This document shows positions 17,212 to 25,621 of a stretch of DNA of 64,000 bases, in pieces. A program made the position numbers and the translations under genes. The stretch is from a candidate division FCPU426 bacterium (GTDB lineage: Bacteria > Oederibacteriota > Muellerivitia > Muellerivitales > Muellerivitaceae): the NCBI GenBank assembly GCA_027452205.1, contig DAIDGV010000024.1, forward strand, positions 466,750 to 530,749, given 5' to 3'. The notes under the pieces were generated by a model, which was given only the letters and a program-made list of their open reading frames with translations, made no database searches and was not told where the DNA came from. The first letter of the stretch is position 1, and every line of letters starts with the position of its first letter.

Positions 17212-20200
17212 GTGAGTTTTTCCCTTTATTTGGGTCCCTACCAACCCTTCCTCGAAGAACAATTGCTCGCCGCTTACCAAGATTTCCGCGCCCAAGATCC
17301 CTTTACCAAGATCACGGTGTTGGTGCCCAACTACCTGTTAGTGGGGCATTTGCGCCGGGTACTCACCGAAAAGGGACAGGATCTTTTCAACCTCGAAGTG
17401 CATACCTTACGCCATTACATGGAAGACCTGGCCGAAGAGACAGCCATCCAAGAGGACCTGAAGACCTTGCCGGATGTGCTGGTGCCGGTCATTCTCAAAG
17501 AAGTTACCCAAATACTGCTGAAAAAAAGCCGAGCCTTCGGCGCGGTCCGCCAAACCCCTGGTTTTTACCATGCGCTTCGGGCCACCTTGAGCGAACTGAA
17601 AGAAGGGCTCTATACCCCCGCCAGCCTGAACGCTCATGCGGCCCGCTTGGCCAAGGCCGGCCAAGAAAGGCTGGCGGGCAAACTTAAAGAGTTCAGCGGG
17701 TTCTTCGCGGCTTATGAGGCTTGGAAGAAAAAGGGAGGCTGGCTGGACCGGGAAGACACTTATCAAAAGGTGCTCGAAAAGCCCCTAGTGGATAAAGGGG
17801 TCGTTTGGGTCTACGGGTTCTATGATGCCCCGGCAGTTCAAAAAAAAGTCCTCACGCATTTCAGCGCCGCGGGGAAAAGCCATTGGTTCATCCCTTATGA
17901 GGACCACCCAGCCTTTGAATACGCCAAACCCTTCGTGAAATGGGCCAAGAGCATGGGCCAGGTCCGGGCCGAAGCCTGTTGGGAAGAAAAGAGCATTAGC
18001 CCCCGGCGGTGGTTACAAACGGCACTATTCCAGGAAGAGATTTCCGAACCCACCGACACCGATCCTTTTATGGGATCGGCACAGCCAAAGCTTGTCGCTC
18101 GGCAGGAAGCCTCGCAACAGGCGCTAGACTTCGACAACTCCGATTGCAAGATCCTCCTTTGCCCCGGCGAACCGAGGGAAGCCAAGGAGATCGCCCGGAT
18201 CCTCCTGAACGAAGCGGACCGACAAGATGTTTTCCTTTCGGATTGCGCGGTGGTGTTGCGAGAGACCAGTTCTTACCGCAAAATCATGCCGTCGGCTTTC
18301 GCTGCCCAAGGCGTTCCCCTGTCCCGAGCCCTGCCCGCGCCGTTGTTAGAGTCGATGGAAGCCAAGGCCTTGCTTCTTTTGCTCGATGGATTCCTGAACG
18401 ATCTACCCCGGGACACGGTTATGGACCTCTTGTCCTGTCCCTGCCTGGGCCCAGAAGCTTTTGGTTTGAGCCTGGATGAATGGAATCCTTCTTTTTGGGA
18501 TGTGATGAGCCGGGAAGCCCGGGTTGTCGAAGGCGAAAAGGAATGGACCCGCCGCATCCTGGGTTGGCGCAAGCAAAAGGAAAAGGGAAACGCGGAAGAG
18601 GAAGAAAGCACACCCATGTCGGAAGCCTTGGCGGCGTCTTTTGCTTTTGAGAAGGTCCTGGGCAAATTGTTCCAAGCCCGGGAACAGTTCCAACAAGCCA
18701 AGGATTGGGGCACGCAGGTCACAGCCCTTCGAGAAAGCTTCGAGGTTTTCCTGACAAAGTCGCCGGCCCGTGAAGAGACCTCGGCAGTCCTCAACTCTTT
18801 GTCCCTTTTGAGCGGCTCGTTCAAATTGGCCCTGACCGCGGAAGACCTGACCGAACTTTTAAAGACGCTCCTCGAACAAAAGAACTCACCGGCGCAAGAA
18901 CTACAGCCCGGTGGGGCTCAAGTGGTGGACTTGATGCAGGCCCGGGGTGTTTCCTTCGAGGTGGCGGTGCTGCCCGGACTGGTCGAAAAATTCGTGCCCC
19001 GGTTGGTCAGGCAAGACCCCCTTCTTTTGGATGAGGAACGCGCGCTTATCGCCGGACGGGGTGAGGAAGAGATCGCCCTCAAGCAAGCCAGCGCGCTTGA
19101 GGAGCGGCTTTTGTTCCTCCTGGCGGTCCGAAGCGCCCGAAAGGCGCTCATCCTCACAGCTCCGCACTTGAATCCTTCCACGGGTTCGCCCCGCACGCCT
19201 TCCATTTATCTTTTTGAATCCGTCGAAGTGATCCTCGGCAAACGGGTCAGCCGGTTGGGCGATGCCGTCGGGTTGGTGCAGGCGGTGACCGTCAGTGATT
19301 GGGTGAAAGAGGATCTGAAAGATTGCGGCGATCCTTTGGAGACCCTTTTGACCGCTCTCTCCCAAGCGCGGGAAGGCAACCCGGTACCCGCCTTGGCGGT
19401 CGCGGGGGATAAACCCTTTTATTTCGAGGGAAAAGAACTGCTCAAAAACCGCCAAGCTTACAAGGTCTTCACCGGCCATGACGGCATCCTCTCCAGCGCG
19501 GAAGCCCAAGCGGCTTTAGCGAAGAATTACGGTCTGGACCATAGCGCCATTTCCGCTTCCCGGTTGGAAACCTTCGCGCTCTGTCCGTTGCGTTATTTTT
19601 ACCGTTATGTGCTTCATCTGACCGTGACCCCGGATCCGGAAAAGATCGTCCAGCTTCAATCCTCCGACCGGGGGAACTTGATGCATGACATTCTTGAAAA
19701 GACATTGGTCCGGGGCCTGGCTGAAGGTTGGACCGCTTCCCGGGACCTGGAACAAGGGCTCAAAACCCTTGAAGAAGAAAAAGCCTCGGCCTTTCACCGT
19801 TTCGAGACCGAAGGCGTGCCTGGCGCGCCCGCCTTGTGGCATTGGGAAAAAGAACAAATGACCCGGGACCTGACGGGTGTGCTGAAAGAAGTTCTGGAAG
19901 ATCCCGATTGGACGCCTTTCGCTTTTGAGGTGGCCTTCGGAGGCAAAGACAGCGAGGTGGTCTTCCCCCTGGCGAATGGGCAAAAACTGAAACTCCAAGG
20001 CCGTATGGACCGGGTGGATGTTTCCGCGGATGGAAGTGAATTGCGGGTGGTCGACTATAAAACTGGCAGTTCCGCGGGCACGAAGAACGACAGCGTGAAG
20101 GATGGCACCAAACTGCAGCTGCCCTTTTATCTTTGGGCCCTGCGCCATCTCTATCCCGAAAAGGTTTCCCATCAGGCGCTGTACGACTTCATCACCCGCA

Positions 20201-20442
20201 AGGGTGATCATAAAAAAGTGAGGTTCGACACCGACAAGGCGGGCCGGGTGGAACCGGTGTTGGAACAGGTTCTGTCCACGGTGGCGGAAGGAGTGCAAAA
20301 GGGTCTTTTCCCATCGGTGGGCGAGGCTTGCGACCATTGTGATTACCGCCGTCTGTGCGGGTCGGGCATGAAGGACCGGGGTGAGAACAAGAAAGAAGAC
20401 CCGCAAGCGCAAAGCTATTACGCCCTGGAGAAACTGTCATGA
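17212..20442 (+). CDS. addB: AddB-type helicase-like/nuclease subunit
   Basis: This 1076-residue protein pairs with the following AddA; the genes overlap by four bases (ATGA). The C-terminal nuclease domain shows VVDYKTGSSAG (about residues 945-955). Cysteines in FALCPLRYF (about 787) and CDHCDYRRLC (about 1040-1049) form an AddB-type Fe-S staple. The N-terminus has no Walker A motif (YLGPYQPFLEEQ instead), so the helicase fold is probably inactive, as in many AddB/RexB proteins. The complex resects DNA ends for RecA-dependent repair. The start is GTG 17212 with AAGGA upstream. A palindromic coding repeat is inserted at 18059-18123. Confidence 0.85.
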   Translation: MSFSLYLGPYQPFLEEQLLAAYQDFRAQDPFTKITVLVPNYLLVGHLRRVLTEKGQDLFNLEVHTLRHYMEDLAEETAIQEDLKTLPDVLVPVILKEVTQILLKKSRAFGAVRQTPGFYHALRATLSELKEGLYTPASLNAHAARLAKAGQERLAGKLKEFSGFFAAYEAWKKKGGWLDREDTYQKVLEKPLVDKGVVWVYGFYDAPAVQKKVLTHFSAAGKSHWFIPYEDHPAFEYAKPFVKWAKSMGQVRAEACWEEKSISPRRWLQTALFQEEISEPTDTDPFMGSAQPKLVARQEASQQALDFDNSDCKILLCPGEPREAKEIARILLNEADRQDVFLSDCAVVLRETSSYRKIMPSAFAAQGVPLSRALPAPLLESMEAKALLLLLDGFLNDLPRDTVMDLLSCPCLGPEAFGLSLDEWNPSFWDVMSREARVVEGEKEWTRRILGWRKQKEKGNAEEEESTPMSEALAASFAFEKVLGKLFQAREQFQQAKDWGTQVTALRESFEVFLTKSPAREETSAVLNSLSLLSGSFKLALTAEDLTELLKTLLEQKNSPAQELQPGGAQVVDLMQARGVSFEVAVLPGLVEKFVPRLVRQDPLLLDEERALIAGRGEEEIALKQASALEERLLFLLAVRSARKALILTAPHLNPSTGSPRTPSIYLFESVEVILGKRVSRLGDAVGLVQAVTVSDWVKEDLKDCGDPLETLLTALSQAREGNPVPALAVAGDKPFYFEGKELLKNRQAYKVFTGHDGILSSAEAQAALAKNYGLDHSAISASRLETFALCPLRYFYRYVLHLTVTPDPEKIVQLQSSDRGNLMHDILEKTLVRGLAEGWTASRDLEQGLKTLEEEKASAFHRFETEGVPGAPALWHWEKEQMTRDLTGVLKEVLEDPDWTPFAFEVAFGGKDSEVVFPLANGQKLKLQGRMDRVDVSADGSELRVVDYKTGSSAGTKNDSVKDGTKLQLPFYLWALRHLYPEKVSHQALYDFITRKGDHKKVRFDTDKAGRVEPVLEQVLSTVAEGVQKGLFPSVGEACDHCDYRRLCGSGMKDRGENKKEDPQAQSYYALEKLS
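18059..18123 (+). repeat. Palindromic coding repeat, copy in addB
   Basis: The hairpin CGATCC-TTTTAT-GGGATCG is followed by the tail ACAGCCAAAGCTTGTCGCTC and GGCAGGAAGCCTCGCAACAG. It is read in frame as TDPFMGSAQPKLVARQEAS. The tail is about 88 % identical over 50 bases to the second copy in parB (59470-59540). The hairpin stem differs by paired changes from the other copies. Confidence 0.75.
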
Positions 20443-23400
20443 TCTCCGATCAAAAGGCCCGTCAAAAGATACTGACCCACCTCGACGCTTCTTTCGCCGT
20501 GGACGCCGGCGCGGGCACGGGTAAGACCACCCTGCTCATCGACCGGTTGGTGGCGCTGATACTCGAAAAGAGAACCCCGCTGACCCGTATCGCGGCCATT
20601 ACCTTTACCGATAAGGCGGCGGGGGAATTGGTCGAACGGCTTCGGTACCGCCTGGAACGGGAATTCGATTCGGAAGGGACCCTTTCTTTGCTCCCCGGCG
20701 ATCGCCAGGCGCGAGAAAAGCTTTTACGACAAGCCCTAAAAGACCTCGAACAAGCCATGGTCTCCACAATCCATTCTTTCTGTTCCTCGCTGCTGCGCGA
20801 ATATCCCGTGGAAGTCGGCGTGGATCCGCAATTCACGGTGCTGGATCAGGTTCAGACCGACGCGCTAGAAGCCCAAGCTTGGGAAAACTGGCTCAAGCGG
20901 TCCCTCTCCCAAAAGGTCGAGGCGCTCATGCCTTTTTTCCAGCTGGGCGGCACCTTTGAGCATGTTGAAAAACTTAAAGAACAGCTCCTGCGCAACCGAT
21001 CGCTCGTCGAAAAGCCGTCCGTTCCCCCCATGCCGGACCCAAAAGAGACCCTGACGGACCTGAAGCGGCTTTGGACGCTCATCCAAGCACTCGCCAAGCC
21101 CGTCTCGGCCGAAGACACACTGGTCAAAAAACTGCGGGAATTCGAGAAGGATTGGAAAGCAGCCCAAAGATTGACCGGTGAGAATTTGACCTATGCCTTA
21201 GCGGATCTATCGGTACCGAAGATCGGAAATGTGGGAGCCCAAAAGAATTGGGGTAAAGAGAACTTAGAGATCGCGAAAAACCATGTCGAAGAATTCCGGG
21301 AATGCCAGGAACGACTTGCAGCCCGGGTGAAAGACGCGGCGGTGACCGGCGTCTCGGGCTGGTTGTGGGATTACCTGGAGGAATACGCCAAGGTGAAGAC
21401 CCAACAGGGATTCCTCGATTTCGACGATCTTCTTTCCAAGACCCGGGACCTGCTGAAGACCCGGCTGGACGCCCGGGAAGAACTAAAAAAACGCTACGAC
21501 CATTTGTTCGTGGATGAGTTCCAAGATACCGACCCGCTCCAGGTCGAAATTGTTTTCTTTCTTTCGGAAAAAGAGCGAAAAAAGTCGAAGACTTGGCAGG
21601 AAGTGGAGTTAGAACCCGGAAAACTTTTTCTCGTCGGTGACCCTCAGCAAAGCATTTACCGATTCCGCCGGGCGGATGTGGAAATTTATGGTGAGGCCAA
21701 AGCCCGCCTGGCGGCCTGCGGCGGCGAGGTGGAAAAACTCACCGAGAACTTCCGAACTTTGTCGCCCATCGTGGATTGGGTCAATCAAAGCTTTCTCAAG
21801 CTTTTTGAGGCGGGGGTCTTTCCCTATAACGCCCAAAAGGCACACAGAACCCTCGATGCCGATTCCATTATGGAATCGGCACAACCAAAGCTTGCGCCTC
21901 GCCCTGTGGCCTCAGCGCAGGTGAAAACCCATCGATTATCGCCCTTGATCGGGCTTGAGATACCTGAATTGCCTGAAGAACAACAAAGTACCGCCGCTTT
22001 TCGAAAGATCGAAGCGGAAAACACCGCGGACTTCATCGACCAACTGCTCAAAGATAAAACGCTCGTTGTGGATCCCAAATCGCCGAAGGACAAACCGACA
22101 CTAAGACCCGTCCAAGCGGGGGACATCGCGATCCTTTTCCGCGAGCTCTCCAACACCGAATCGGTCTATGAAGACGCCCTGCGCCGCCGGAACATCCAAT
22201 TCCAGATCGTGGGCGGCAAGAAATTCTATAACCGACCCGAAGTGGTCGCGCTGGAAACCCTTTTGGCCTGCCTTGAATCACCGGCGGATGAGGCCAGTTT
22301 GGTGGCCCTTCTTCGCAGTTCCTTGTTCGGTTTTACGGACGAGGAATTATTCCTTTATCGGGAATCAGGCGGGATCTTCCATTTTCTCCGAGCGCCTTCG
22401 GGAAAGATGGGAGAGGCCTTCCGCTATCTGCGCACCTGGCATTTCGCCACGCGCAAAATGAGCCCGGCGGAAAGCCTGCTTTATCTTTACGACCAGACCA
22501 ATCTCTTGGCGGTGACGGCCTGCCAGCCCCATGGCGAGCAGCGGGTGGCGAACCTGATGAAAGTGGTCGATCAATGCCGGGACCTGGAAGCGTCCCAAAA
22601 TTTCACTTACCGGGCCTTCGTGAAATGGCTTTCCCGCCAAAGGGAAGAGGACACGATGGAAGGGGAAGCACCGGGGCCGGAAGAAACAGGCAATCAAGTG
22701 ACCCTTATGACCTTGCACAAGGCCAAGGGGTTGGAATTCCCGGTGGTCATCCTTTCCGGTGCCGCGCCGGAAAAGGGCCGCGCGCCCGAATTCATCGTGA
22801 ACCGCCAAAAGGGAACGGTGCAGTTCAAGGCGGGCTCTCAAGAGCTCAAGCTTTCCACCGCGTTGTTCGAAAGCGCCAAGGCGGAGGAAGAAGAACAAGA
22901 AAAGGCCGAGGCCCTGCGCCTTTTATACGTGGGTTGCACTCGGGCGCGGGAAAGTCTCGTTCTGCCTCTCTTTAAACAAGAAAAAGGCGGGGGATTCCTC
23001 AAACCGATCACCTCTTTCTTCGATGAAAAGCTTTTTGAAAAGCGAAAGGTCACCACTTCTTCCAAGACGGCCCAAGCGGGCGCTTTGGCGGTGGACCTCC
23101 AGGAAAAAGACCGTACCAGCGCGCCGGTCCAAGACCAGAAGGCCTGGTTCGAAAAGAAGCTCGAAGAAAAGAAAAACCTGGTCGAAAAGCGTAAAGGGAA
23201 AATACGCCTTACGTCAGTCACTTCCATTGTTCATAGCGACGACGATAAGCCATTGCGGGAAGGTTACCGCCTGGAAGGCGAAGAATCGGCCGAGGTTCAT
23301 TCGGGTGAGAAGACAGGCAAGGCCTTTGGGGTACTGACCCATCAGTTGCTGGAAAAAGGCTGGAATTGGGACGAAAAGACGATCCGGAAAGCGGCCTCCC

Positions 23401-23765
23401 ATTGGGCGGTGGAACTGGGCTTGCCGACGGATAAGGCTGCCGAAGCGGCCGATCTGGCGGTCCAAGGTTTGTCGAATGAATTGCTGAAGAGGGCCAAAAA
23501 AAGCGGGCAAGTGTTCCGGGAACTTTCCCTGACAGGGAAGGGCGCGGAAGGCAAGACGCTCAACGCGGTCATCGACTTGGCCTTCCTCGAACAGGATCAA
23601 TGGGTACTGGTGGACTATAAGACCGATAAGGACCCCAGCCGGGGGTTGGAATCTTACCGCCAGCAGTTAGATCATTACGCGCGATTATTGGAGACCTTTA
23701 CGGGCCGAAAGGTCAAAGAAAAGACCCTGTTCTTTTTGCGTTCACAGAAGATCGAAAAAGCTTAA
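20439..23765 (+). CDS. addA: AddA-type UvrD-like helicase/nuclease subunit
   Basis: This 1108-residue motor of the AddAB end-resection complex contains all SF1A helicase motifs. These are Walker A GAGTGKTT (residues 24-31), motif Ia ITFTDKAAGEL, motif II VDEFQDTDP (about 357), motif III GDPQQSIYRFRRAD (about 401), motif V TLHKAKGLEFPVV (about 757) and motif VI YVGCTRARESL. The C-terminal nuclease has WVLVDYKTDK (about residue 1056). The start ATG overlaps the end of addB, showing translational coupling. A palindromic coding repeat (21858-21923) adds a segment at about residue 474, between motif IV and the 2B region. Confidence 0.92.
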   Translation: MISDQKARQKILTHLDASFAVDAGAGTGKTTLLIDRLVALILEKRTPLTRIAAITFTDKAAGELVERLRYRLEREFDSEGTLSLLPGDRQAREKLLRQALKDLEQAMVSTIHSFCSSLLREYPVEVGVDPQFTVLDQVQTDALEAQAWENWLKRSLSQKVEALMPFFQLGGTFEHVEKLKEQLLRNRSLVEKPSVPPMPDPKETLTDLKRLWTLIQALAKPVSAEDTLVKKLREFEKDWKAAQRLTGENLTYALADLSVPKIGNVGAQKNWGKENLEIAKNHVEEFRECQERLAARVKDAAVTGVSGWLWDYLEEYAKVKTQQGFLDFDDLLSKTRDLLKTRLDAREELKKRYDHLFVDEFQDTDPLQVEIVFFLSEKERKKSKTWQEVELEPGKLFLVGDPQQSIYRFRRADVEIYGEAKARLAACGGEVEKLTENFRTLSPIVDWVNQSFLKLFEAGVFPYNAQKAHRTLDADSIMESAQPKLAPRPVASAQVKTHRLSPLIGLEIPELPEEQQSTAAFRKIEAENTADFIDQLLKDKTLVVDPKSPKDKPTLRPVQAGDIAILFRELSNTESVYEDALRRRNIQFQIVGGKKFYNRPEVVALETLLACLESPADEASLVALLRSSLFGFTDEELFLYRESGGIFHFLRAPSGKMGEAFRYLRTWHFATRKMSPAESLLYLYDQTNLLAVTACQPHGEQRVANLMKVVDQCRDLEASQNFTYRAFVKWLSRQREEDTMEGEAPGPEETGNQVTLMTLHKAKGLEFPVVILSGAAPEKGRAPEFIVNRQKGTVQFKAGSQELKLSTALFESAKAEEEEQEKAEALRLLYVGCTRARESLVLPLFKQEKGGGFLKPITSFFDEKLFEKRKVTTSSKTAQAGALAVDLQEKDRTSAPVQDQKAWFEKKLEEKKNLVEKRKGKIRLTSVTSIVHSDDDKPLREGYRLEGEESAEVHSGEKTGKAFGVLTHQLLEKGWNWDEKTIRKAASHWAVELGLPTDKAAEAADLAVQGLSNELLKRAKKSGQVFRELSLTGKGAEGKTLNAVIDLAFLEQDQWVLVDYKTDKDPSRGLESYRQQLDHYARLLETFTGRKVKEKTLFFLRSQKIEKA
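21858..21923 (+). repeat. Palindromic coding repeat, copy in addA
   Basis: A perfect 9-bp stem, GCCGATTCC-ATTAT-GGAATCGGC, is followed by ACAACCAAAGCTTG. It is read in frame as ADSIMESAQPKLAPRPVAS, the same frame and orientation as the addB copy. The first 14 tail bases match addB at all but one position; later bases have diverged. Confidence 0.75.
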
Positions 23766-23850
23766 AACTCGGATTTAAGCTGAAACAAAAGAGCTCGGGA
23801 GTTTTCCCGGGGTCTGGATCCCGATCCGACCAATATCCGCCGACCGACTT

Positions 23851-24135
23851 TCAGGCGTCATCCAGCAAGATCTTGATATGGTTCGTAACGCAGCGAACGC
23901 CGGGAGTGCCCATAGCGGCCCGGCCAATCTCTTCCTTCATTTCGTGGTTCGGGGCGTAGCCGGACAAGGTCACGAAACCGTCCTTGGTGGTCACAAATAT
24001 TTTTCCAGGATTGTTCTTCGCCATCGCCGCGATAGCGGCTTCGAGCCGGTCATCCAGATCGTTCACTTCAGCGAGTATCTGAGCCTTGGTCTTGAGGGGG
24101 ATCAACCCCATCCTTTCTTCTTGTGTCATCGCCAT
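23851..24135 (-). CDS. Small BON-domain protein
   Basis: This 94-residue protein has no signal peptide in this reading. The C-terminal half (about residues 45-90) is a BON domain: KIFVTTKDGFVTLSGYAP, then MKEEIGRAAMGTPGVRCVTNHI, the usual strand-helix-strand with the central Gly. BON domains bind phospholipid or other ligands and occur in osmotic and envelope stress proteins. The N-terminal 40 residues form an amphipathic helix (DLDDRLEAAIAAMAKNN). GGAGGAAAGTT precedes the ATG. It is monocistronic. Confidence 0.8.
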   Translation of the reverse strand: MAMTQEERMGLIPLKTKAQILAEVNDLDDRLEAAIAAMAKNNPGKIFVTTKDGFVTLSGYAPNHEMKEEIGRAAMGTPGVRCVTNHIKILLDDA

Positions 24136-24255
24136 AACTTTCCTCCCGGACTTTTCGAGGCATTAAAAAAGTTCCACTTCTACTTAAGTCCATTCGATCA
24201 CAAGTGAGTGTGATATGGGTCAACTGGGATTAGATTTAACATGAAAGTATCGAGA

Positions 24256-24288
24256 ATAAAAAAGGCCCCAGAGAACCCGGGGCCTTTC
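24256..24288 (-). terminator. Rho-independent terminator, minus strand
   Basis: On the minus strand AGGCCCC and GGGGCCT form a stem around an internal CGGGTTCTC segment, followed by TTTTTTATTC. It ends the transcript that carries RNA-repeat copy A and possibly the upstream 367-residue protein gene. Confidence 0.8.
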
Positions 24289-24306
24289 AGACCAGCACAA
24301 TCCACT

Positions 24307-24370
24307 AACGCATTCCTCAACAAGATCCCGTTGGTTGAAGGGTCATGCCCCGCGCCCATGGACGCACCGG
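24307..24370 (-). ncRNA. Short copy (A) of a structured-RNA 3' end
   Basis: The 59 bases at 24307-24365 match 27688-27746 at 47 of 59 positions in the same orientation. On the minus strand the palindrome GCGTCCATGGGCGC is followed by GGGGC, the hairpin GACCC...GGGATC, then TTGTTGAGGAATGCGTT. A terminator follows about 20 bases later, the same order as in copy B. The stem sequences differ but remain paired. Only the 3' part is recognisable here, so it is either a truncated gene copy or a 3'UTR element of the upstream protein gene. Confidence 0.5.
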
Positions 24371-24415
24371 ACGTTTGAGCCCATTGGGTCAACCGATCTT
24401 CTCAAATGATTTGAT

Positions 24416-25519
24416 TTAAGGCAGTGGTTTGATACTGAGAATCTCGCTTTTATCCACGCTAAAGACATCCCTAGTAGAATTATAGAAACTGTTTGTACTG
24501 TTGCCCGGAACACCCAAGACCTTTTGTGGTTCATACGAATTAATCGAGTAGCTACCTTGGGACATGAACGTAATCGTTTGGGTCATTTGTAAGGTCTTCT
24601 TGTCGAAATAATTGAAGTTATAGAAATGATCCAATTGGGCCCACCCCTTGCCGTTTTTACCAGGGCTTCCTCCTTCAACAATCCGCAGGAAAATATAATT
24701 ATCCTGATCTTCTCCCCAGGGTTGGCCCATTTCGGCAGCTTGTTTCTGATAATCGGGTGCATGCCGAGGCGAGATAGTCTCTTTCTGTTTTCCCTGTAAC
24801 TCATATTTGGAAGTGACCTTGTCCTTGGTAAATTCGACGATGAAGGTAGTGGGTTGAGAAGCAGTTAGTTGGTGGGTATGGAGGTCTTGGGTTGAGCGGC
24901 AGCTGACCCGTGTGAAGCGGTAATTATTCTGAGGCACTGGGGTGGTTTGTTTGAGCGTCTGGAGGTAGATATCAAAACCCCCTTTATCCAACGGCTTAGT
25001 GGTGAAGTTGTAATCAAGGTGCCCTGCTTCGGGATGTTCTGGACAAGTCACCTGGAGCGAATAGCTCCCTGGTTGGTCGGGATAAAAGAGGATGGGTGCG
25101 CCGCCACGAAAGTTCAATGGTACGAGGGCTTCGTCACTTTTCAGACTGGGATTAGGCATTGGGACAGGTGTAGGTGTGCCATCTGTGTTGTATTGGGTGG
25201 TTGGAAATTCGAATCGGCCCTTGCCGGCGATTAGGATGATTTTAAGAAATTTTGGCGGTTGGGCCTGTATTTCTCCTGGATGATATTGGGTGTTGAAAAC
25301 CATGTTAGGGACCAGGAAGACCGGCCCTAGGGGTCCGGCGGTGAGCTTAGAAAGATAATCGGGTGTGCCATCCTTGAGCTGCACGGAAGCTTCAGAAGAC
25401 TTGGGTGTGGGAGTGACCGTGGGAGTGTTATAGGTCTTGTCCCATGCGCCTACAGGGGAGAGACCTAGTGCGGTCATCAAGCCGATGATACAAATGATCT
25501 TGTTCAACATAGGTCGCAT
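24416..25519 (-). CDS. Secreted protein of unknown function
   Basis: The start at ATG 25519, preceded by AAAGGGGGCG, gives 367 residues with a signal peptide (IICIIGLMTALGLSPVGAW). The longer reading to 25627 would overlap the divergent gene. The mature protein is Thr/Pro/Gln-rich. One segment, PDQPGSYSLQVTCPEHPEAG, resembles immunoglobulin- or cupredoxin-like beta-sandwich proteins; GGAPILFYPDQPGSYSL is typical of such a fold. I do not recognise a family. Base composition is less GC-rich than the flanks. It is divergent from the gene at 25622 and shares its 100-bp promoter region. Confidence 0.65.
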   Translation of the reverse strand: MRPMLNKIICIIGLMTALGLSPVGAWDKTYNTPTVTPTPKSSEASVQLKDGTPDYLSKLTAGPLGPVFLVPNMVFNTQYHPGEIQAQPPKFLKIILIAGKGRFEFPTTQYNTDGTPTPVPMPNPSLKSDEALVPLNFRGGAPILFYPDQPGSYSLQVTCPEHPEAGHLDYNFTTKPLDKGGFDIYLQTLKQTTPVPQNNYRFTRVSCRSTQDLHTHQLTASQPTTFIVEFTKDKVTSKYELQGKQKETISPRHAPDYQKQAAEMGQPWGEDQDNYIFLRIVEGGSPGKNGKGWAQLDHFYNFNYFDKKTLQMTQTITFMSQGSYSINSYEPQKVLGVPGNSTNSFYNSTRDVFSVDKSEILSIKPLP

Positions 25520-25621
25520 GAAAACGCCCCCTTTGATATTGAAAAGTAGAAGTAGGTTATCATAGGGCTTGTTAGAAGGATGTAGATTATCAGCGAGAAA
25601 TATTTTGAAGGGACAAGCTCT